Shown piece after piece: positions 46,888-56,666 of a stretch of 64,000 bases of DNA. Every line of letters begins with the position of its first letter. Positions within the stretch are counted from its first letter, which is position 1. The stretch comes from an uncultured Bacteroidia bacterium (GTDB lineage: Bacteria > Bacteroidota > Bacteroidia > NS11-12g > UBA9320): assembly GCA_943787465.1 (NCBI GenBank), contig CALSMN010000004.1, positions 248,001 through 312,000 of the forward strand. Reading direction: 5' to 3'. The notes under the pieces were generated by a model. That model worked only from the letters and a program-made list of their open reading frames with translations. It had not been told where the DNA came from and made no database searches. A program made the translations under genes and the position numbers.

Positions 46888-47976
46888 ATGAAAAATATCT
46901 GCTTTTTAAATAGTTCTAACTTTTGGGGAGGAGGCGAAAAACTCCATATGGATAACGCCCTTGAATTTCGTAAAAATGGATATACCGTTACCCTAGCCGC
47001 ACATCCTAACAGTGAATTATGGAAGCGCGCTCAAGAAGAAAACTTTAAAACAATAGCTGTTCGTATTTCGAATTTATCTTTCCTCCATATTTTTAAACTT
47101 TTTTTGGTTCATAGACAGTTTAAAAAACACCAAATTGATACCCTTATTTTTACTACTTCGCAAGATTTTAAATTTGGGAGTATCGCTGGATACTTAGCCC
47201 GATTGCCACGAATCGTATATTTAAGAGGTTTAGCTGTTCCTATAAAAAATAGTTTTGTCAATCGATATTGTTTAACCCGTGCTTGTACACACGTCATTGC
47301 AAATTCTAATGAAACTAAAAAAACCATCCTTCAGCATTTTCAAGGCATCATTCCTTCCGAAAATGTCAAAACGATTTACCATGGTATACCGCCTGAACTT
47401 CTCGAAATAAAAAAAGAAAAAGGTGATTTTTTTGCTAAAAAACCCAAAGGCATCATTCTCGGTAATGCAGGGAGACTAACCAAACAAAAAGGGCAGCACC
47501 ATCTTATAGAGGTAGCTCGCTACTTAAAAAAAGAAAACATAGATTTTACCCTGTTCATCGCGGGTACTGGAGAACTTGAGGAAGAGCTAGCTGAATCCAT
47601 CAAAGAGTTCCACTTACAGGAAGACGTCATTCTATTAGGGTTCATCAAAAACATGGAACATTTCATGCAAGAAATAGATATTTTTTTACTACCCAGCTCC
47701 TGGGAAGGTTTCGGATTTGCTATTGTAGAAGCCATGGCTCAAGGTAAACCCATTATCGCATTCAACACCACCAGTAACCCTGAAATCATCGATGATCAAA
47801 AAACAGGTTTATTAGCTGACTACCCCAATACCCAAGATTTTGCTATCAAAACAAAACAACTCATTCAAGATGATGCACTCCGTAAAAAAATGGGTCTTGC
47901 TGCAAAACAACAAGTCATCGATCGATTTATCATAAATGATCGGGCAAAAGAAATTGAAGCTTATATCCGCTCATAA
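46888..47976 (+). CDS. GT4-family glycosyltransferase
   Basis: A 362-residue GT-B fold enzyme with the acceptor-side start NSSNFWGGGEKLHMDNALEF (about 8-27). It has the donor-binding half GNAGRLTKQKGQHHLIEVA (about 192-210) and the E-x7-E-like motif PSSWEGFGFAIVEAMAQGKPIIAFN (about 270-294). Such enzymes build lipopolysaccharide core or surface glycans. No neighbouring glycan genes pin down the substrate. It sits 10 bp after the yebC paralogue and 54 bp before serS. Confidence 0.88.
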   Translation: MKNICFLNSSNFWGGGEKLHMDNALEFRKNGYTVTLAAHPNSELWKRAQEENFKTIAVRISNLSFLHIFKLFLVHRQFKKHQIDTLIFTTSQDFKFGSIAGYLARLPRIVYLRGLAVPIKNSFVNRYCLTRACTHVIANSNETKKTILQHFQGIIPSENVKTIYHGIPPELLEIKKEKGDFFAKKPKGIILGNAGRLTKQKGQHHLIEVARYLKKENIDFTLFIAGTGELEEELAESIKEFHLQEDVILLGFIKNMEHFMQEIDIFLLPSSWEGFGFAIVEAMAQGKPIIAFNTTSNPEIIDDQKTGLLADYPNTQDFAIKTKQLIQDDALRKKMGLAAKQQVIDRFIINDRAKEIEAYIRS

Positions 47977-48030
47977 ATAGTCCTTTTTCTGTTCCACAAA
48001 AAAAGTAAACTTTGTAACCTCAAATTACTG

Positions 48031-49299
48031 ATGTTACTAATTCAAAATTTACATACCGATAAAGAGGCCATCAAGCTCCGATTGGCTAAACGTGGAACCG
48101 ATTTTTCAGCACTCATTGATCATGCTATAGCTCTGGATAATCAGCGAAAAGAAATTCAAACCCAGTTAGATGACATCTTAGCTCAAAGTAATCAATTAGC
48201 AAAATCAATTGGTCAACTTTTTGCTCAAAAAAAAATAGAGGAAGCTACCCTTCTCAAATCAGAAACAGGAAATTTAAAGGAACAAAGTTCTGCCCTGAAT
48301 GAAGCCCTAAAATCCAAAGAAAAAGAATTGTTAGAAGTCTTATACCAAATTCCAAATTCCCCTAATAGTCGAGTACCTGAAGGGAAAAGTGAAGCGGATA
48401 ACACGACGGTTTCAAACCACGGAGAAAAACCAATCCTTTCTCAAAAATTACCGCATTGGGAACTCTGCGAAAAGTATAATTTAATTGATTTTGAACTGGG
48501 CGTAAAAATCACAGGAGCCGGTTTCCCCGTATATCGGGGCAAGGGTGCTCGTCTTCAGCGTGCCTTAATCAATTGGTTTTTGGACAAAGCCAGAGATGCT
48601 GGATACGAGGAAATACAACCCCCCATTTTGGTCAATGAAGCTAGTGGTCATGGAACCGGTCAGCTTCCCGACAAGGAAGGTCAGATGTATCACATGCCTA
48701 TAGATAATTTGTATGCTATCCCGACCGCCGAAGTCCCTATTACTAATATGTATCGAGATGTGATTTTAAAAGAAGAAGACTTCCCCATCAAAAACTGCGG
48801 ATACACTCCCTGTTTTAGAAGAGAAGCTGGAAGCTATGGTAAAGATGTTCGGGGACTCAATCGATTGCACCAATTTGATAAGGTAGAAATTGTCCAAATA
48901 CAGCATCCTGAAAAATCTTATGAGGCTTTAGAAGAGATGAGCACTTATGTTCAAGGGCTACTTCAGGAACTTGGATTGCCTTACCGTGTTTTGCTTCTTT
49001 GTGGAGGAGATACTGGTTTTGCCAGTGCAATGACCTATGACATGGAGGTGTGGAGTGCTGCTCAAGAACGTTGGTTGGAGGTAAGCTCGGTGTCCAATTT
49101 TGAAACGTTCCAAGCCAATCGTCTCAAACTTCGTTACAAATCTTCATCAGGGAAAAACCAACTTGCACACACCCTCAACGGAAGTGCTTTGGCCCTCCCC
49201 CGAATCGTGGCCAGCATCCTAGAAAACAATCAAACCGCAGAAGGCATTATTATCCCCCAAGTGTTGAGGCCGTATTGTGGGTTTGATATTATAAACTAG
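48031..49299 (+). CDS. serS: Seryl-tRNA synthetase
   Basis: SerRS charges tRNA-Ser (and tRNA-Sec). The 422-residue protein has the N-terminal coiled-coil tRNA arm (about 28-100). The class II motifs are motif 2 in PCFRREAGSYGKDVRGLNRLHQFDKVE (about 266-292) and motif 3 in LNGSALALPRIVASILENNQ (about 384-403). Its last 17 codons and their stop region lie inside a 52-bp repeat whose second copy is at 50392-50443, so the 3' end appears to be the integration site of a small element. The coding frame itself is complete. Confidence 0.96.
   Translation: MLLIQNLHTDKEAIKLRLAKRGTDFSALIDHAIALDNQRKEIQTQLDDILAQSNQLAKSIGQLFAQKKIEEATLLKSETGNLKEQSSALNEALKSKEKELLEVLYQIPNSPNSRVPEGKSEADNTTVSNHGEKPILSQKLPHWELCEKYNLIDFELGVKITGAGFPVYRGKGARLQRALINWFLDKARDAGYEEIQPPILVNEASGHGTGQLPDKEGQMYHMPIDNLYAIPTAEVPITNMYRDVILKEEDFPIKNCGYTPCFRREAGSYGKDVRGLNRLHQFDKVEIVQIQHPEKSYEALEEMSTYVQGLLQELGLPYRVLLLCGGDTGFASAMTYDMEVWSAAQERWLEVSSVSNFETFQANRLKLRYKSSSGKNQLAHTLNGSALALPRIVASILENNQTAEGIIIPQVLRPYCGFDIIN
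49247..49298 (+). repeat. Direct repeat, left copy (serS 3' end; possible att site)
   Basis: This 52-bp stretch covers the last 17 codons of serS and the first two bases of its stop. It matches 50392-50443 at 50 of 52 bases. The two differences (49257 and 49290) fall at third codon positions and are silent in the serS frame. Confidence 0.92.
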
Positions 49300-49354
49300 A
49301 AATATGGGACATTACATTTAAAGTAGTATATTCCTTACCAACTTAAGTTAAAAT

Positions 49355-49804
49355 TTGAAAAAAAGAGATATAATCACAATTTTTCTTAATGTTTTTCTTT
49401 TATTAATTGGGCTCTGGATTTACATAAGCTTTCGTCCAAGATCATTATTAATATTTAATTGGTTAAGGCCATTAAATTTTGATGACTTTTTTAACTCAAT
49501 CAGAGTTATCTCTCTTCCAATAGAGAGTAAAATTCCCAAATGGATAATTTTTTCAGCTCCAGATGGTTTATGGTTGTTCTCTTCCATATCATTCACTTTA
49601 ATTCTATGGGATTTTAATATATCATACAGAAATATTTTTTGGATTATTATATTACCCCTATGCGCAATATTGAGTGAATTTGCTCAGTTCTTTGGAATAA
49701 TCAAAGGTACATACGATATAAATGACCTCATTGCTTACTTGGTTGCCTGCTGTTTAATTTTTATTTATATTTGTTTACAAAAATTTTTTTTAAATCATGA
49801 TTAA
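49355..49804 (+). CDS. Small membrane protein, VanZ-like
   Basis: A 149-residue protein with about four membrane helices (about 5-27, 65-82, 89-108, 121-142). The segment SEFAQFFGIIKGTYDINDLIAYLVA keeps the E-x2-Q and D-x2-D-x3-Y spacing of VanZ-like proteins, a weak but fair match. The start is TTG 49355. The DNA is noticeably richer in A/T than serS or the receptor gene behind it. It overlaps the next gene by 8 bp. Both lie between the two copies of the serS 3' end, which suggests recent acquisition. Confidence 0.62.
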   Translation: MKKRDIITIFLNVFLLLIGLWIYISFRPRSLLIFNWLRPLNFDDFFNSIRVISLPIESKIPKWIIFSAPDGLWLFSSISFTLILWDFNISYRNIFWIIILPLCAILSEFAQFFGIIKGTYDINDLIAYLVACCLIFIYICLQKFFLNHD

Positions 49805-50384
49805 TAAACAAATATTTTCTTTCATTATAATTTCAGTATTCTTGATATTAGCACTAGGGAGTGGGGATGATAGTGATGCTACGCAAGCAAAAAAATCTAA
49901 CCAACCATATTTAGATTCAATGCCTAAAACTCAAATTTTATTTTTAGATATCATAGAAAAATACGATTCTATTTATGGAACATCAGAAAATGAAATTCAA
50001 TTCCAAAAGATATGTGACAATAAATCCAATGAAATACGATCCTTTTTTAAAAACACTAACCCTGATTCAAAGAAAGTAGAAAATTGGTATGGGAAAGTAG
50101 AAGAACTAGAAAGTTACGCCCTAGGTGGAGGGTTAATTGTCAGTTCTGAATCTAAATCTGGCACAACTTTTAAATTAACCTCAGATGAAGATGAAGCCTA
50201 CATCAGGAAAAGTTCTGAGCTTTATGATAAAATATCAAATTTTAAAAAAGGTGATATTGTAAAATTTACAGGAAAATTTGTACGGTCGCCATATAATAAT
50301 AGATATCTTTGGAGCATTACTGAATATTCTAATTCAAAACAGGAGTATCTATTTAAATTCGAGTCTATAGAGGTTATTAAATAA
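49797..50384 (+). CDS. Hypothetical protein with N-terminal membrane helix and OB-like tail
   Basis: A 195-residue protein: one N-terminal hydrophobic helix (about 5-21, ending LALGSGDDSD, where a lipoprotein would have Cys), then a helical region. The C-terminal beta segment FKKGDIVKFTGKFVRSPYNNRYLWSITEYS-LFKFESIEV (about 150-195) has the look of an OB-type domain. I do not recognise a family. It overlaps the VanZ-like gene by 8 bp and has the same A/T-rich composition, so the two probably arrived together. Confidence 0.6.
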   Translation: MINKQIFSFIIISVFLILALGSGDDSDATQAKKSNQPYLDSMPKTQILFLDIIEKYDSIYGTSENEIQFQKICDNKSNEIRSFFKNTNPDSKKVENWYGKVEELESYALGGGLIVSSESKSGTTFKLTSDEDEAYIRKSSELYDKISNFKKGDIVKFTGKFVRSPYNNRYLWSITEYSNSKQEYLFKFESIEVIK

Positions 50385-50391
50385 AATACAT

Positions 50392-50443
50392 TTATTATCC
50401 CTCAAGTGTTGAGGCCGTATTGTGGGTTTGATATCATAAACTA
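50392..50443 (+). repeat. Direct repeat, right copy (detached serS 3' end)
   Basis: A 52-bp copy of the serS 3' end that is not attached to any reading frame here. It would still encode P-Q-V-L-R-P-Y-C-G-F-D-I-I-N followed by TAA. Two silent differences from the left copy suggest that the copies diverged as functional serS ends before coming together. Confidence 0.92.
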
Positions 50444-50505
50444 AACCTATTGAAATCATTTTTTAGCAAAAAGTAGGTATAATTGCCCCATAATTATATT
50501 AAACT

Positions 50506-52493
50506 ATGCTAAATTTAAGAAACGTATTCGTTCTATTTTTATGGTCTATTTTTTTAGGTGTTCAAGGACAAACTCCCTTGGACGAAATTCTAGTTTCGGC
50601 ATCCAGAATTCAGTCTAAAAAGTATGAGTCGGGAAAAAACATCACAGTCATCTCTCAACAAGAAATTGCCCAGCTTCCTGTCAACTCCGTGGATGAACTG
50701 CTCCAATATGTGGGTGGTGTCAACATCAATAATCGAGGTGGATTTGGCGTCCAATCCGACATCGGAATGCGCGGTTCCACGTTTTCTCAAGTCTTGGTAT
50801 TGGTGGACAACCAACGCATCAATGACCCACTGACTGCTCACTTCAATAACTATGTACCCATTCCTTTGAGTGAGGTGCACCACATCGAAATTGTTCGTGG
50901 GTCGGCTAGTGCCTCTTTTGGTGCAGACGCTGTGGGAGGGATTATCCATATTAAAACCAAAACCTATCAAAATCTATGGGAAAAGCATGAACATTCGAAT
51001 GTCAATGGGAATTTGGCACTTGGCAAACATAACCTCTCTATGATGGATGCAGGCCTATTACATCAACGGAGAAAATTTGGTTTTTCTGCTGCCGTAAAAT
51101 CTACCGAATCTGATGGGGAGCAATTAGTCAATCCCAATTTGCTATTGCTAAACAAGATACTAGCAGATCAACCTTACCCGACAGCCTTTACCGCAATTTC
51201 TTTGACCTTAAAACATACACGGCTGCCGTAACCTACCGTGGAAATAAACTCAAATTTTATGCTCGAGCAGGGGCTGATTACCGAGACTTTGCCGCCAAGT
51301 ATTTTTATACCACGAGTACATACGATGAGTCTATTGAAAAGGTATCTTCCTACTGGACACAGACCGCATTGATTTTCGACCAAGAAAATAGCCGTACTGA
51401 ACTGAATGCCAGCTACAGAAATGGCAAAGATAGCTTTGCCTTCAGCCCATCATCAATAAACAAACACACCACTCAACGCATCAACGCTACCCTTTCACAA
51501 AATCGTAAAATGGGAAGCGTGGATGTTAGTTTTGGTTTTCAAACAGATTGGCAAGACATTGTGAGTACCGATAGAGGTGATCATCAAACCATATCCAATG
51601 CCGCTTTTATTTTAGCTCAAAAGGAAATCAACCACCTCCACTTAAATGGGGGTATTCGAATCGAGAATTCCAAAAAAATTGGAACACAATTGGTACCTCA
51701 ATTGAATGCTTCCTATAAAATGAACAAATTGGTTCTTCGTTCCTCCCTTGGACGATCGATTCGACAAGCTGATTTTACAGAACGATTTTCCTCCTATAAA
51801 TTAAGTGATCTAACCCCTGGTCGAAATGTGGGAAATCCAGACTTAGAGGCAGAATCATCCTACAACTTCGATATAGGAGCAGATGTGTATTTGAGTAAAA
51901 ACCTGCAGTATTCAAATACCCTTTTCTTCCGACAATCCTCCAATTTGATCGACTATACCCTTACCAATTCAGATGCCATTGGTAATTTAACTAACCTTCA
52001 GGCAAACTCAGATTATTTGTATGCAAAAAACATTAGTAACTCTACCACCTGGGGGAATGAATTTGGTCTGAAATACACCCAAAATATTCAAAACGGACGA
52101 ATCGGTGCTTCTTTGAATTATACCTATCTCAATACCTCTACTCCAGACAGTGTGGTGTCAAAGTATATTGCCAACCACCCCATTCATAACCTCAATGGGA
52201 GCCTAAATATTCGATACGCTGGATTAGGTCTCAACGTTGGTGGTGCATTAATTACCCGAAATGCCGAAGCAGTAGAAGCTATCAACGCTGAAATTAGAAA
52301 TCAATATGCAATTGTTAACCTAAAACTAAGCTATACCGTTTCCGATTTCCCAGCCAGTGTTTATATAGATATTCGCAATGCTTTGGATACCCGATATCAA
52401 GAAATATTGGGTGCTCAAATGCCCGGCAGATGGATTATGGGAGGTATTCGTTGGAGATTCAATCACTACAAAATCCAACCTATCATCTATTAA
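50506..52493 (+). CDS. TonB-dependent receptor (BtuB/CirA-like), frameshifted
   Basis: A vitamin/siderophore-type outer-membrane receptor of about 662 residues. The signal peptide ends GVQGQ. The plug shows LDEILVSASRI, NSVDELLQYVGGVNINNRG, MRGSTFSQVLVLVDNQRIND and HHIEIVRGSASASFGADAVGGII. The barrel ends with a family-typical C-terminal strand (WIMGGIRWRFN). The first frame runs to TAA 51229-51231. The frame resumes if one base is added at the C run 51177-51179, giving Y-P-D-S-L-Y-R-N-F-F-D-L-K, and then stays open through 51369 to 52493. There is no CarboxypepD-like domain, unlike the receptor at 34783. The substrate is unknown. Confidence 0.88.
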
Positions 52494-53006
52494 GTGACAA
52501 AATTGAAACCAGTCATATGGGCTATTGGTCTATTTTTATCAACGAATGCATCTGCCCAAACATGGATTCAATGCATAGACTCCAATCGGATTAACCCCAA
52601 CTACCGCTGCAACGACCCTACTTTTGATCCGGTATGTGGATGCGATAATGTGACTTACCGAAATGGCTGTGAGATGTATAATGTTGGTGGCGTAAATTAT
52701 CCTTCCAATACATCCAATGGAGTATGCAGCAATGACTATTTCTACTCCTTTTTCTATCCAAACCCTTGTACCGATAGAATTCAATTTAACATGCAGTTTA
52801 GTGATCAGTCATCGGCTCCTGTAACCCTTCAAATCTTCTCTGTATATGGAAACCTCTTATTTTCGAGAACCTTCACGAATATTACTTCTAGCCCATTACC
52901 CCCCATTCCCATACCCCTTACCGATCTAAAAACAGGGATGTATACCTTGGTTGTTCAAGCAGGGGGTATCTATAAAATATCTAAATTTGTAAAACACACC
53001 TTATAA
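52494..53006 (+). CDS. Secreted Kazal-type domain protein with T9SS type A tail
   Basis: A 170-residue protein with a signal peptide (ending NASAQ). A Kazal-like module follows (about 38-80: DPTFDPVCGCDNVTYRNGCEMYNVGG, closing with NGVC), giving the C-x-DPVCGC-x2-TY-x-N-x-C signature. The rest is a type A T9SS domain (FYPNPCTDRIQF, LTDLKTGMYTLVV). Kazal domains inhibit serine proteases in animals, and bacterial copies are often of unproven activity. The start GTG 52494 follows the receptor stop directly and its stop overlaps the next gene by one base, so it may be co-transcribed. Confidence 0.82.
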   Translation: MTKLKPVIWAIGLFLSTNASAQTWIQCIDSNRINPNYRCNDPTFDPVCGCDNVTYRNGCEMYNVGGVNYPSNTSNGVCSNDYFYSFFYPNPCTDRIQFNMQFSDQSSAPVTLQIFSVYGNLLFSRTFTNITSSPLPPIPIPLTDLKTGMYTLVVQAGGIYKISKFVKHTL

Positions 53007-53851
53007 TGCGATTAGAAACCATACATACCGGAAATTTTATGCTTGATGGTGGAGCAATGTTTGGAACCGTCCCAAAGAGTATTTGGCAAAAAATAAACCC
53101 GGCTAATGACCATAATATGTGCAATTGGGCCATGCGATGTTTGTTAGTAGAAGACGGAAATCGATTGGTATTAATTGATAACGGAATGGGAGAAAAACAA
53201 AGTGAAAAATTCTTTGGTTATTATTATCTAAATGGTAATCATAGTTTACAAAAATCCCTACATGCGGTGGGTGTAGATTTTAAAGATATAACCGATGTAG
53301 TGCTTACCCACCTTCACTTTGATCATTGTGGAGGCAGTATACAATGGAACACTAAAAAAGATAAGTATGTACTCACTTTTCCAAATGCGAATTATTGGGT
53401 GCATCCTTCTCATTGGAATCACGCTATCAATCCTAATCCACGAGAAAAAGCCTCATTTTTAACTGAAAATATCCTTCCCATTCAAGAACTGGGTCACTTA
53501 AATTTTATACCTGAAAACCTAAAAATTACTAAAAATATAAGTGGAATTCTTGCTCAAGGACACACCGAGTCTATGTTTTGCCCCAAAATAAACATAGGTA
53601 ATCAAACGCTGGTATTTATGGCTGACATGATTCCAAGCACTGGACATATCAAACCCAATTATGTGATGGGTTATGATATACGACCACTCGAAACCATGAA
53701 AGAACGTGAAGTTTTTCTTAAAGAAGCCGTCGCAAATCAATACATATTATTCTTTGAACACGATTTATCCATAGAGTGCGGAACGGTCACACGAGGCGAA
53801 AGGGGGTATCAATTGTTAGCATCTGGAAGATTAAATGAACTCATCAAATGA
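53006..53851 (+). CDS. Metallo-beta-lactamase-fold hydrolase
   Basis: A 281-residue MBL-fold enzyme with the zinc motif THLHFDHCGG (His97, His99, Asp101, His102 region), the third His near 190 in AQGHTESM, the metal-bridging Asp in FMADMIPS (about 211) and a last His in FFEHD (about 250). It looks like the lactonase/quorum-quenching or glyoxalase-like branch, but the substrate cannot be named. No signal peptide, so cytoplasmic. Its ATG overlaps the stop of the Kazal protein by one base. Confidence 0.88.
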   Translation: MRLETIHTGNFMLDGGAMFGTVPKSIWQKINPANDHNMCNWAMRCLLVEDGNRLVLIDNGMGEKQSEKFFGYYYLNGNHSLQKSLHAVGVDFKDITDVVLTHLHFDHCGGSIQWNTKKDKYVLTFPNANYWVHPSHWNHAINPNPREKASFLTENILPIQELGHLNFIPENLKITKNISGILAQGHTESMFCPKINIGNQTLVFMADMIPSTGHIKPNYVMGYDIRPLETMKEREVFLKEAVANQYILFFEHDLSIECGTVTRGERGYQLLASGRLNELIK

Positions 53852-53873
53852 GTAAATAATTCAATTCAAAAAA

Positions 53874-53881
53874 TACCTTTG
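53874..53881 (+). promoter_or_regulatory. Putative -7 box for maeB
   Basis: TACCTTTG is an exact TAnnTTTG match, 34 bases before the maeB ATG. A -33 TTG is not obvious. Confidence 0.4.
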
Positions 53882-53915
53882 TTTTTCTAGCAAAAAATCA
53901 AAAGCAATCTACATC

Positions 53916-56183
53916 ATGGAAAATCAATATGATAACGCACTGGATTACCATTCAGAAGGAAGGCCGGGCAAAATAGAAGTTGTCCCAACAAAACCCACGC
54001 AAACAAAACGAGATCTGAGCTTAGCTTACTCTCCGGGTGTAGCTGAACCGTGCGAAAAAATCTTTGAAAATCCTCAAGATGCCTATAAATATACTGCCAA
54101 AGGAAATCTAGTTGCGGTGATTAGTAACGGAAGTGCTATTCTAGGATTAGGAAACTTAGGCCCTCTTGCTTCAAAACCGGTCATGGAAGGCAAAGGGGTA
54201 CTATTTAAAATTTTTGCAGATATAGATGTATTTGATATTGAAGTAGATGCATCTGATCCACAAAAATTCATAGAGGTTGTCAAAGCATTAGAACCCACAT
54301 TTGGAGGAATCAATTTAGAGGATATTAAAGCTCCCGAAAGTTTTCTCATTGAAGAAACACTCAAGCGTGAAATGAAAATTCCATTGATGCACGATGATCA
54401 ACACGGAACAGCGATTATCAGCACCGCTGGTTTATTGAATGCATTAGAACTAACCCAAAAAAAAATAGAAGACCTAAAAGTAATCGTTAATGGTGCTGGA
54501 GCAGCTGGAATATCCTGTGTTAAACTATGGATATCTGTTGGTGTTAAAAAAGAAAATATTTATATGTTTGATCGTGAAGGTCAAGTAAGTGATTGTAGAG
54601 ATGATTTAGATCCATGGAAAGAGCTATTTAAAACACCTAAAAAGTATAATACACTGGCAGAAGCAATGGTTGGAGCTGATGTTTTTTTAGGACTATCCGT
54701 TGGTAATATTGTAACTCCAGACATGATTCGTTCCATGGCTAAAGATCCAATCGTATTTGCTCTTGCTAATCCAAATCCCGAGATTGCCTATGATGAAGCC
54801 ATGGCATCTCGTGACGATATTATTATGGCAACTGGACGATCTGACCATCCAAACCAGGTTAATAATGTCTTAGGATTCCCTTTTATTTTCAGAGGGGCAT
54901 TGGATGTAAGAGCTACATCGATAAATGAAGAAATGAAACTTGCTGCCGTTCGAGCTTTAGCAGAACTAGCTAAGGAGCCTGTACCTGATGGCGTACTCAT
55001 AGCCTACAATCAACCCGACATGAGTTTTGGTAGAGACTATATTATTCCAAAACCACTAGATCCACGACTGATTACCTCTGTTTCTCCAGCAGTAGCCAAA
55101 GCGGCTATGGATAGTGGTGTTGCTCAATTTCATATTAATGATTGGGATGCATATAAAACAGAACTTCGTAAACGACTCGGATTAGATAATCGATTTTTAC
55201 GTAGCTTAACGCTCCGAGCAAAACAAAATCCACAACGCGTAGTCTTTGCTGAAGCTGATAATCCAAAAATTCTTAAAGCAGCTCACAATGCAAATGAAGA
55301 AGGCAGTTGTATCCCTATATTACTTGGTTTTGAGGATTATATAAAAACTCAAATTGAAGAACTTGGACTCAACTTAGAAGATTGCACCATTATTGATCCT
55401 AGTAGATCTCCAGAAATTACCAACCGATATGGGCAGATTTATTACGAAAAAAGAGCCCGAAAAGGAATGACTTTACACGAAGCTACTCGCAAAATGAGGC
55501 AACGAACTTATTTTGGCACCATGATGGTAGAATTGGGAGAAGCCGATGCATTCATCTCAGGTCAAAATAGAAACTATCCGGATACTATTCGTCCTGCACT
55601 AGAAATAATTGGCAAAGAAGAAGGTACTAATAAAGTAGCTGGGATGTATATAATCATGAGTAAGCAAGGGCCTTTATTCTTTGCGGATACCACCGTAAAT
55701 ATTGATCCGTCTGCTGAGGATTTAGTAGACATTGTGAAACTCATTCATAAAACCGTTACTAAACTTCAAATCAAACCGCGAATAGCGATGCTTAGTTACA
55801 GTAATTTTGGGTCTGCCAAAGGACCCTCTGTAAGCAAGATTCAAGCTGCTCTTCGTAAACTAAATACTGAAAATCCTGAAATATTGGTTGATGGAGAAAT
55901 GCAAGCAAACACTGCTTTGAATTCTGATTTACGACAAGAACTTTTCCCATTCTGTAAACTCGGAAATGAAAATGCGAATGTTTTTATATTCCCAGCCCTA
56001 TCTTCTGGAAATATTGCCTATAAAATGGTGCAAAGTTTAGGAATTTCTGAGGCTATTGGACCTGTTTTAGTGGGCTTTAGAAAATCTGTTCATGTTTTGC
56101 AGTTAGGAAGTTCTGTGCGTGAAATTGTAAACATGATTAATATCGCTGTAGTTGATGCTCAAAGTAAAAAAGGTTTATTTTAG
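53916..56183 (+). CDS. maeB: NADP-dependent malic enzyme fused to a phosphotransacetylase-like domain
   Basis: This enzyme converts malate to pyruvate and CO2 with NADP. The 755-residue length matches the MaeB type, with an N-terminal malic-enzyme half (about 1-425: [45 protein letters not shown]) and a C-terminal half (about 430-755: [39 protein letters not shown]) like phosphate acetyltransferase. In this family the second half is thought to be regulatory rather than catalytic. It supplies NADPH and pyruvate. It is followed by a GNAT gene after 9 bp. Confidence 0.95.
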   Translation: MENQYDNALDYHSEGRPGKIEVVPTKPTQTKRDLSLAYSPGVAEPCEKIFENPQDAYKYTAKGNLVAVISNGSAILGLGNLGPLASKPVMEGKGVLFKIFADIDVFDIEVDASDPQKFIEVVKALEPTFGGINLEDIKAPESFLIEETLKREMKIPLMHDDQHGTAIISTAGLLNALELTQKKIEDLKVIVNGAGAAGISCVKLWISVGVKKENIYMFDREGQVSDCRDDLDPWKELFKTPKKYNTLAEAMVGADVFLGLSVGNIVTPDMIRSMAKDPIVFALANPNPEIAYDEAMASRDDIIMATGRSDHPNQVNNVLGFPFIFRGALDVRATSINEEMKLAAVRALAELAKEPVPDGVLIAYNQPDMSFGRDYIIPKPLDPRLITSVSPAVAKAAMDSGVAQFHINDWDAYKTELRKRLGLDNRFLRSLTLRAKQNPQRVVFAEADNPKILKAAHNANEEGSCIPILLGFEDYIKTQIEELGLNLEDCTIIDPSRSPEITNRYGQIYYEKRARKGMTLHEATRKMRQRTYFGTMMVELGEADAFISGQNRNYPDTIRPALEIIGKEEGTNKVAGMYIIMSKQGPLFFADTTVNIDPSAEDLVDIVKLIHKTVTKLQIKPRIAMLSYSNFGSAKGPSVSKIQAALRKLNTENPEILVDGEMQANTALNSDLRQELFPFCKLGNENANVFIFPALSSGNIAYKMVQSLGISEAIGPVLVGFRKSVHVLQLGSSVREIVNMINIAVVDAQSKKGLF

Positions 56184-56192
56184 TCATGAGGC

Positions 56193-56627
56193 ATGGATGT
56201 AAAACAAATTGACACTTCAAGCCCATTTTACCTTCAAGCATTATCACTACGTGATGCTATTTTAAGAAAACCACTGAATCTCAGTATTTATGAAGAAAAT
56301 TTAAGTCTAGAAAAACTTGAAATTCATTTTGTGCTGACCCAAGAAAAAAAAGTTTTAGGAACAGTATCGCTTGTGCCCATATATAGAGAGAATAAAGGTA
56401 ATTTACGCCAAATGGCAACTCATGAGACCATTAGGGGTATGGGATTTGGAAAATTATTAGTAAAAAAACTAGAAGAATATGCTATGAATCATTCCATCCA
56501 TTCGATTCGATTACATGCACGTTACCATGCTATAGGCTTTTATAAAAAAATAGGATATAAAATAGTTTCCAAACCATTTGAAGAAGTGGGTATTCCACAC
56601 GTTGCTATGGAAAAAGCATTGATTTAA
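56193..56627 (+). CDS. GNAT-family N-acetyltransferase
   Basis: A 144-residue acetyltransferase. The acetyl-CoA loop is MATHETIRGMGFGKLLVKKLEEYA (about 73-96, R-G-x-G-x-G-K as R-G-M-G-F-G-K), followed by IRLHARYHAIGFYKKIGY (about 104-121). The overall pattern suggests the ElaA/YjcF-like GNAT type acting on a small molecule or peptide. It begins 9 bp behind maeB and lies 39 bp before the VIT gene. Confidence 0.88.
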   Translation: MDVKQIDTSSPFYLQALSLRDAILRKPLNLSIYEENLSLEKLEIHFVLTQEKKVLGTVSLVPIYRENKGNLRQMATHETIRGMGFGKLLVKKLEEYAMNHSIHSIRLHARYHAIGFYKKIGYKIVSKPFEEVGIPHVAMEKALI

Positions 56628-56666
56628 TTCAACTTTAGCTCCCAAAATCTACTTATTTTTACCCCC

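Noticed and set aside
49355-50384. Toxin-antitoxin pair or defence system
   Set aside because: The overlapping small genes and island-like setting fit, but neither protein shows a nuclease, toxin or antitoxin motif. Both look membrane-bound.
49247-50443. Insertion sequence with target-site duplication
   Set aside because: No transposase and no terminal inverted repeats. A 52-bp repeat with silent differences is too long for a transposon duplication.
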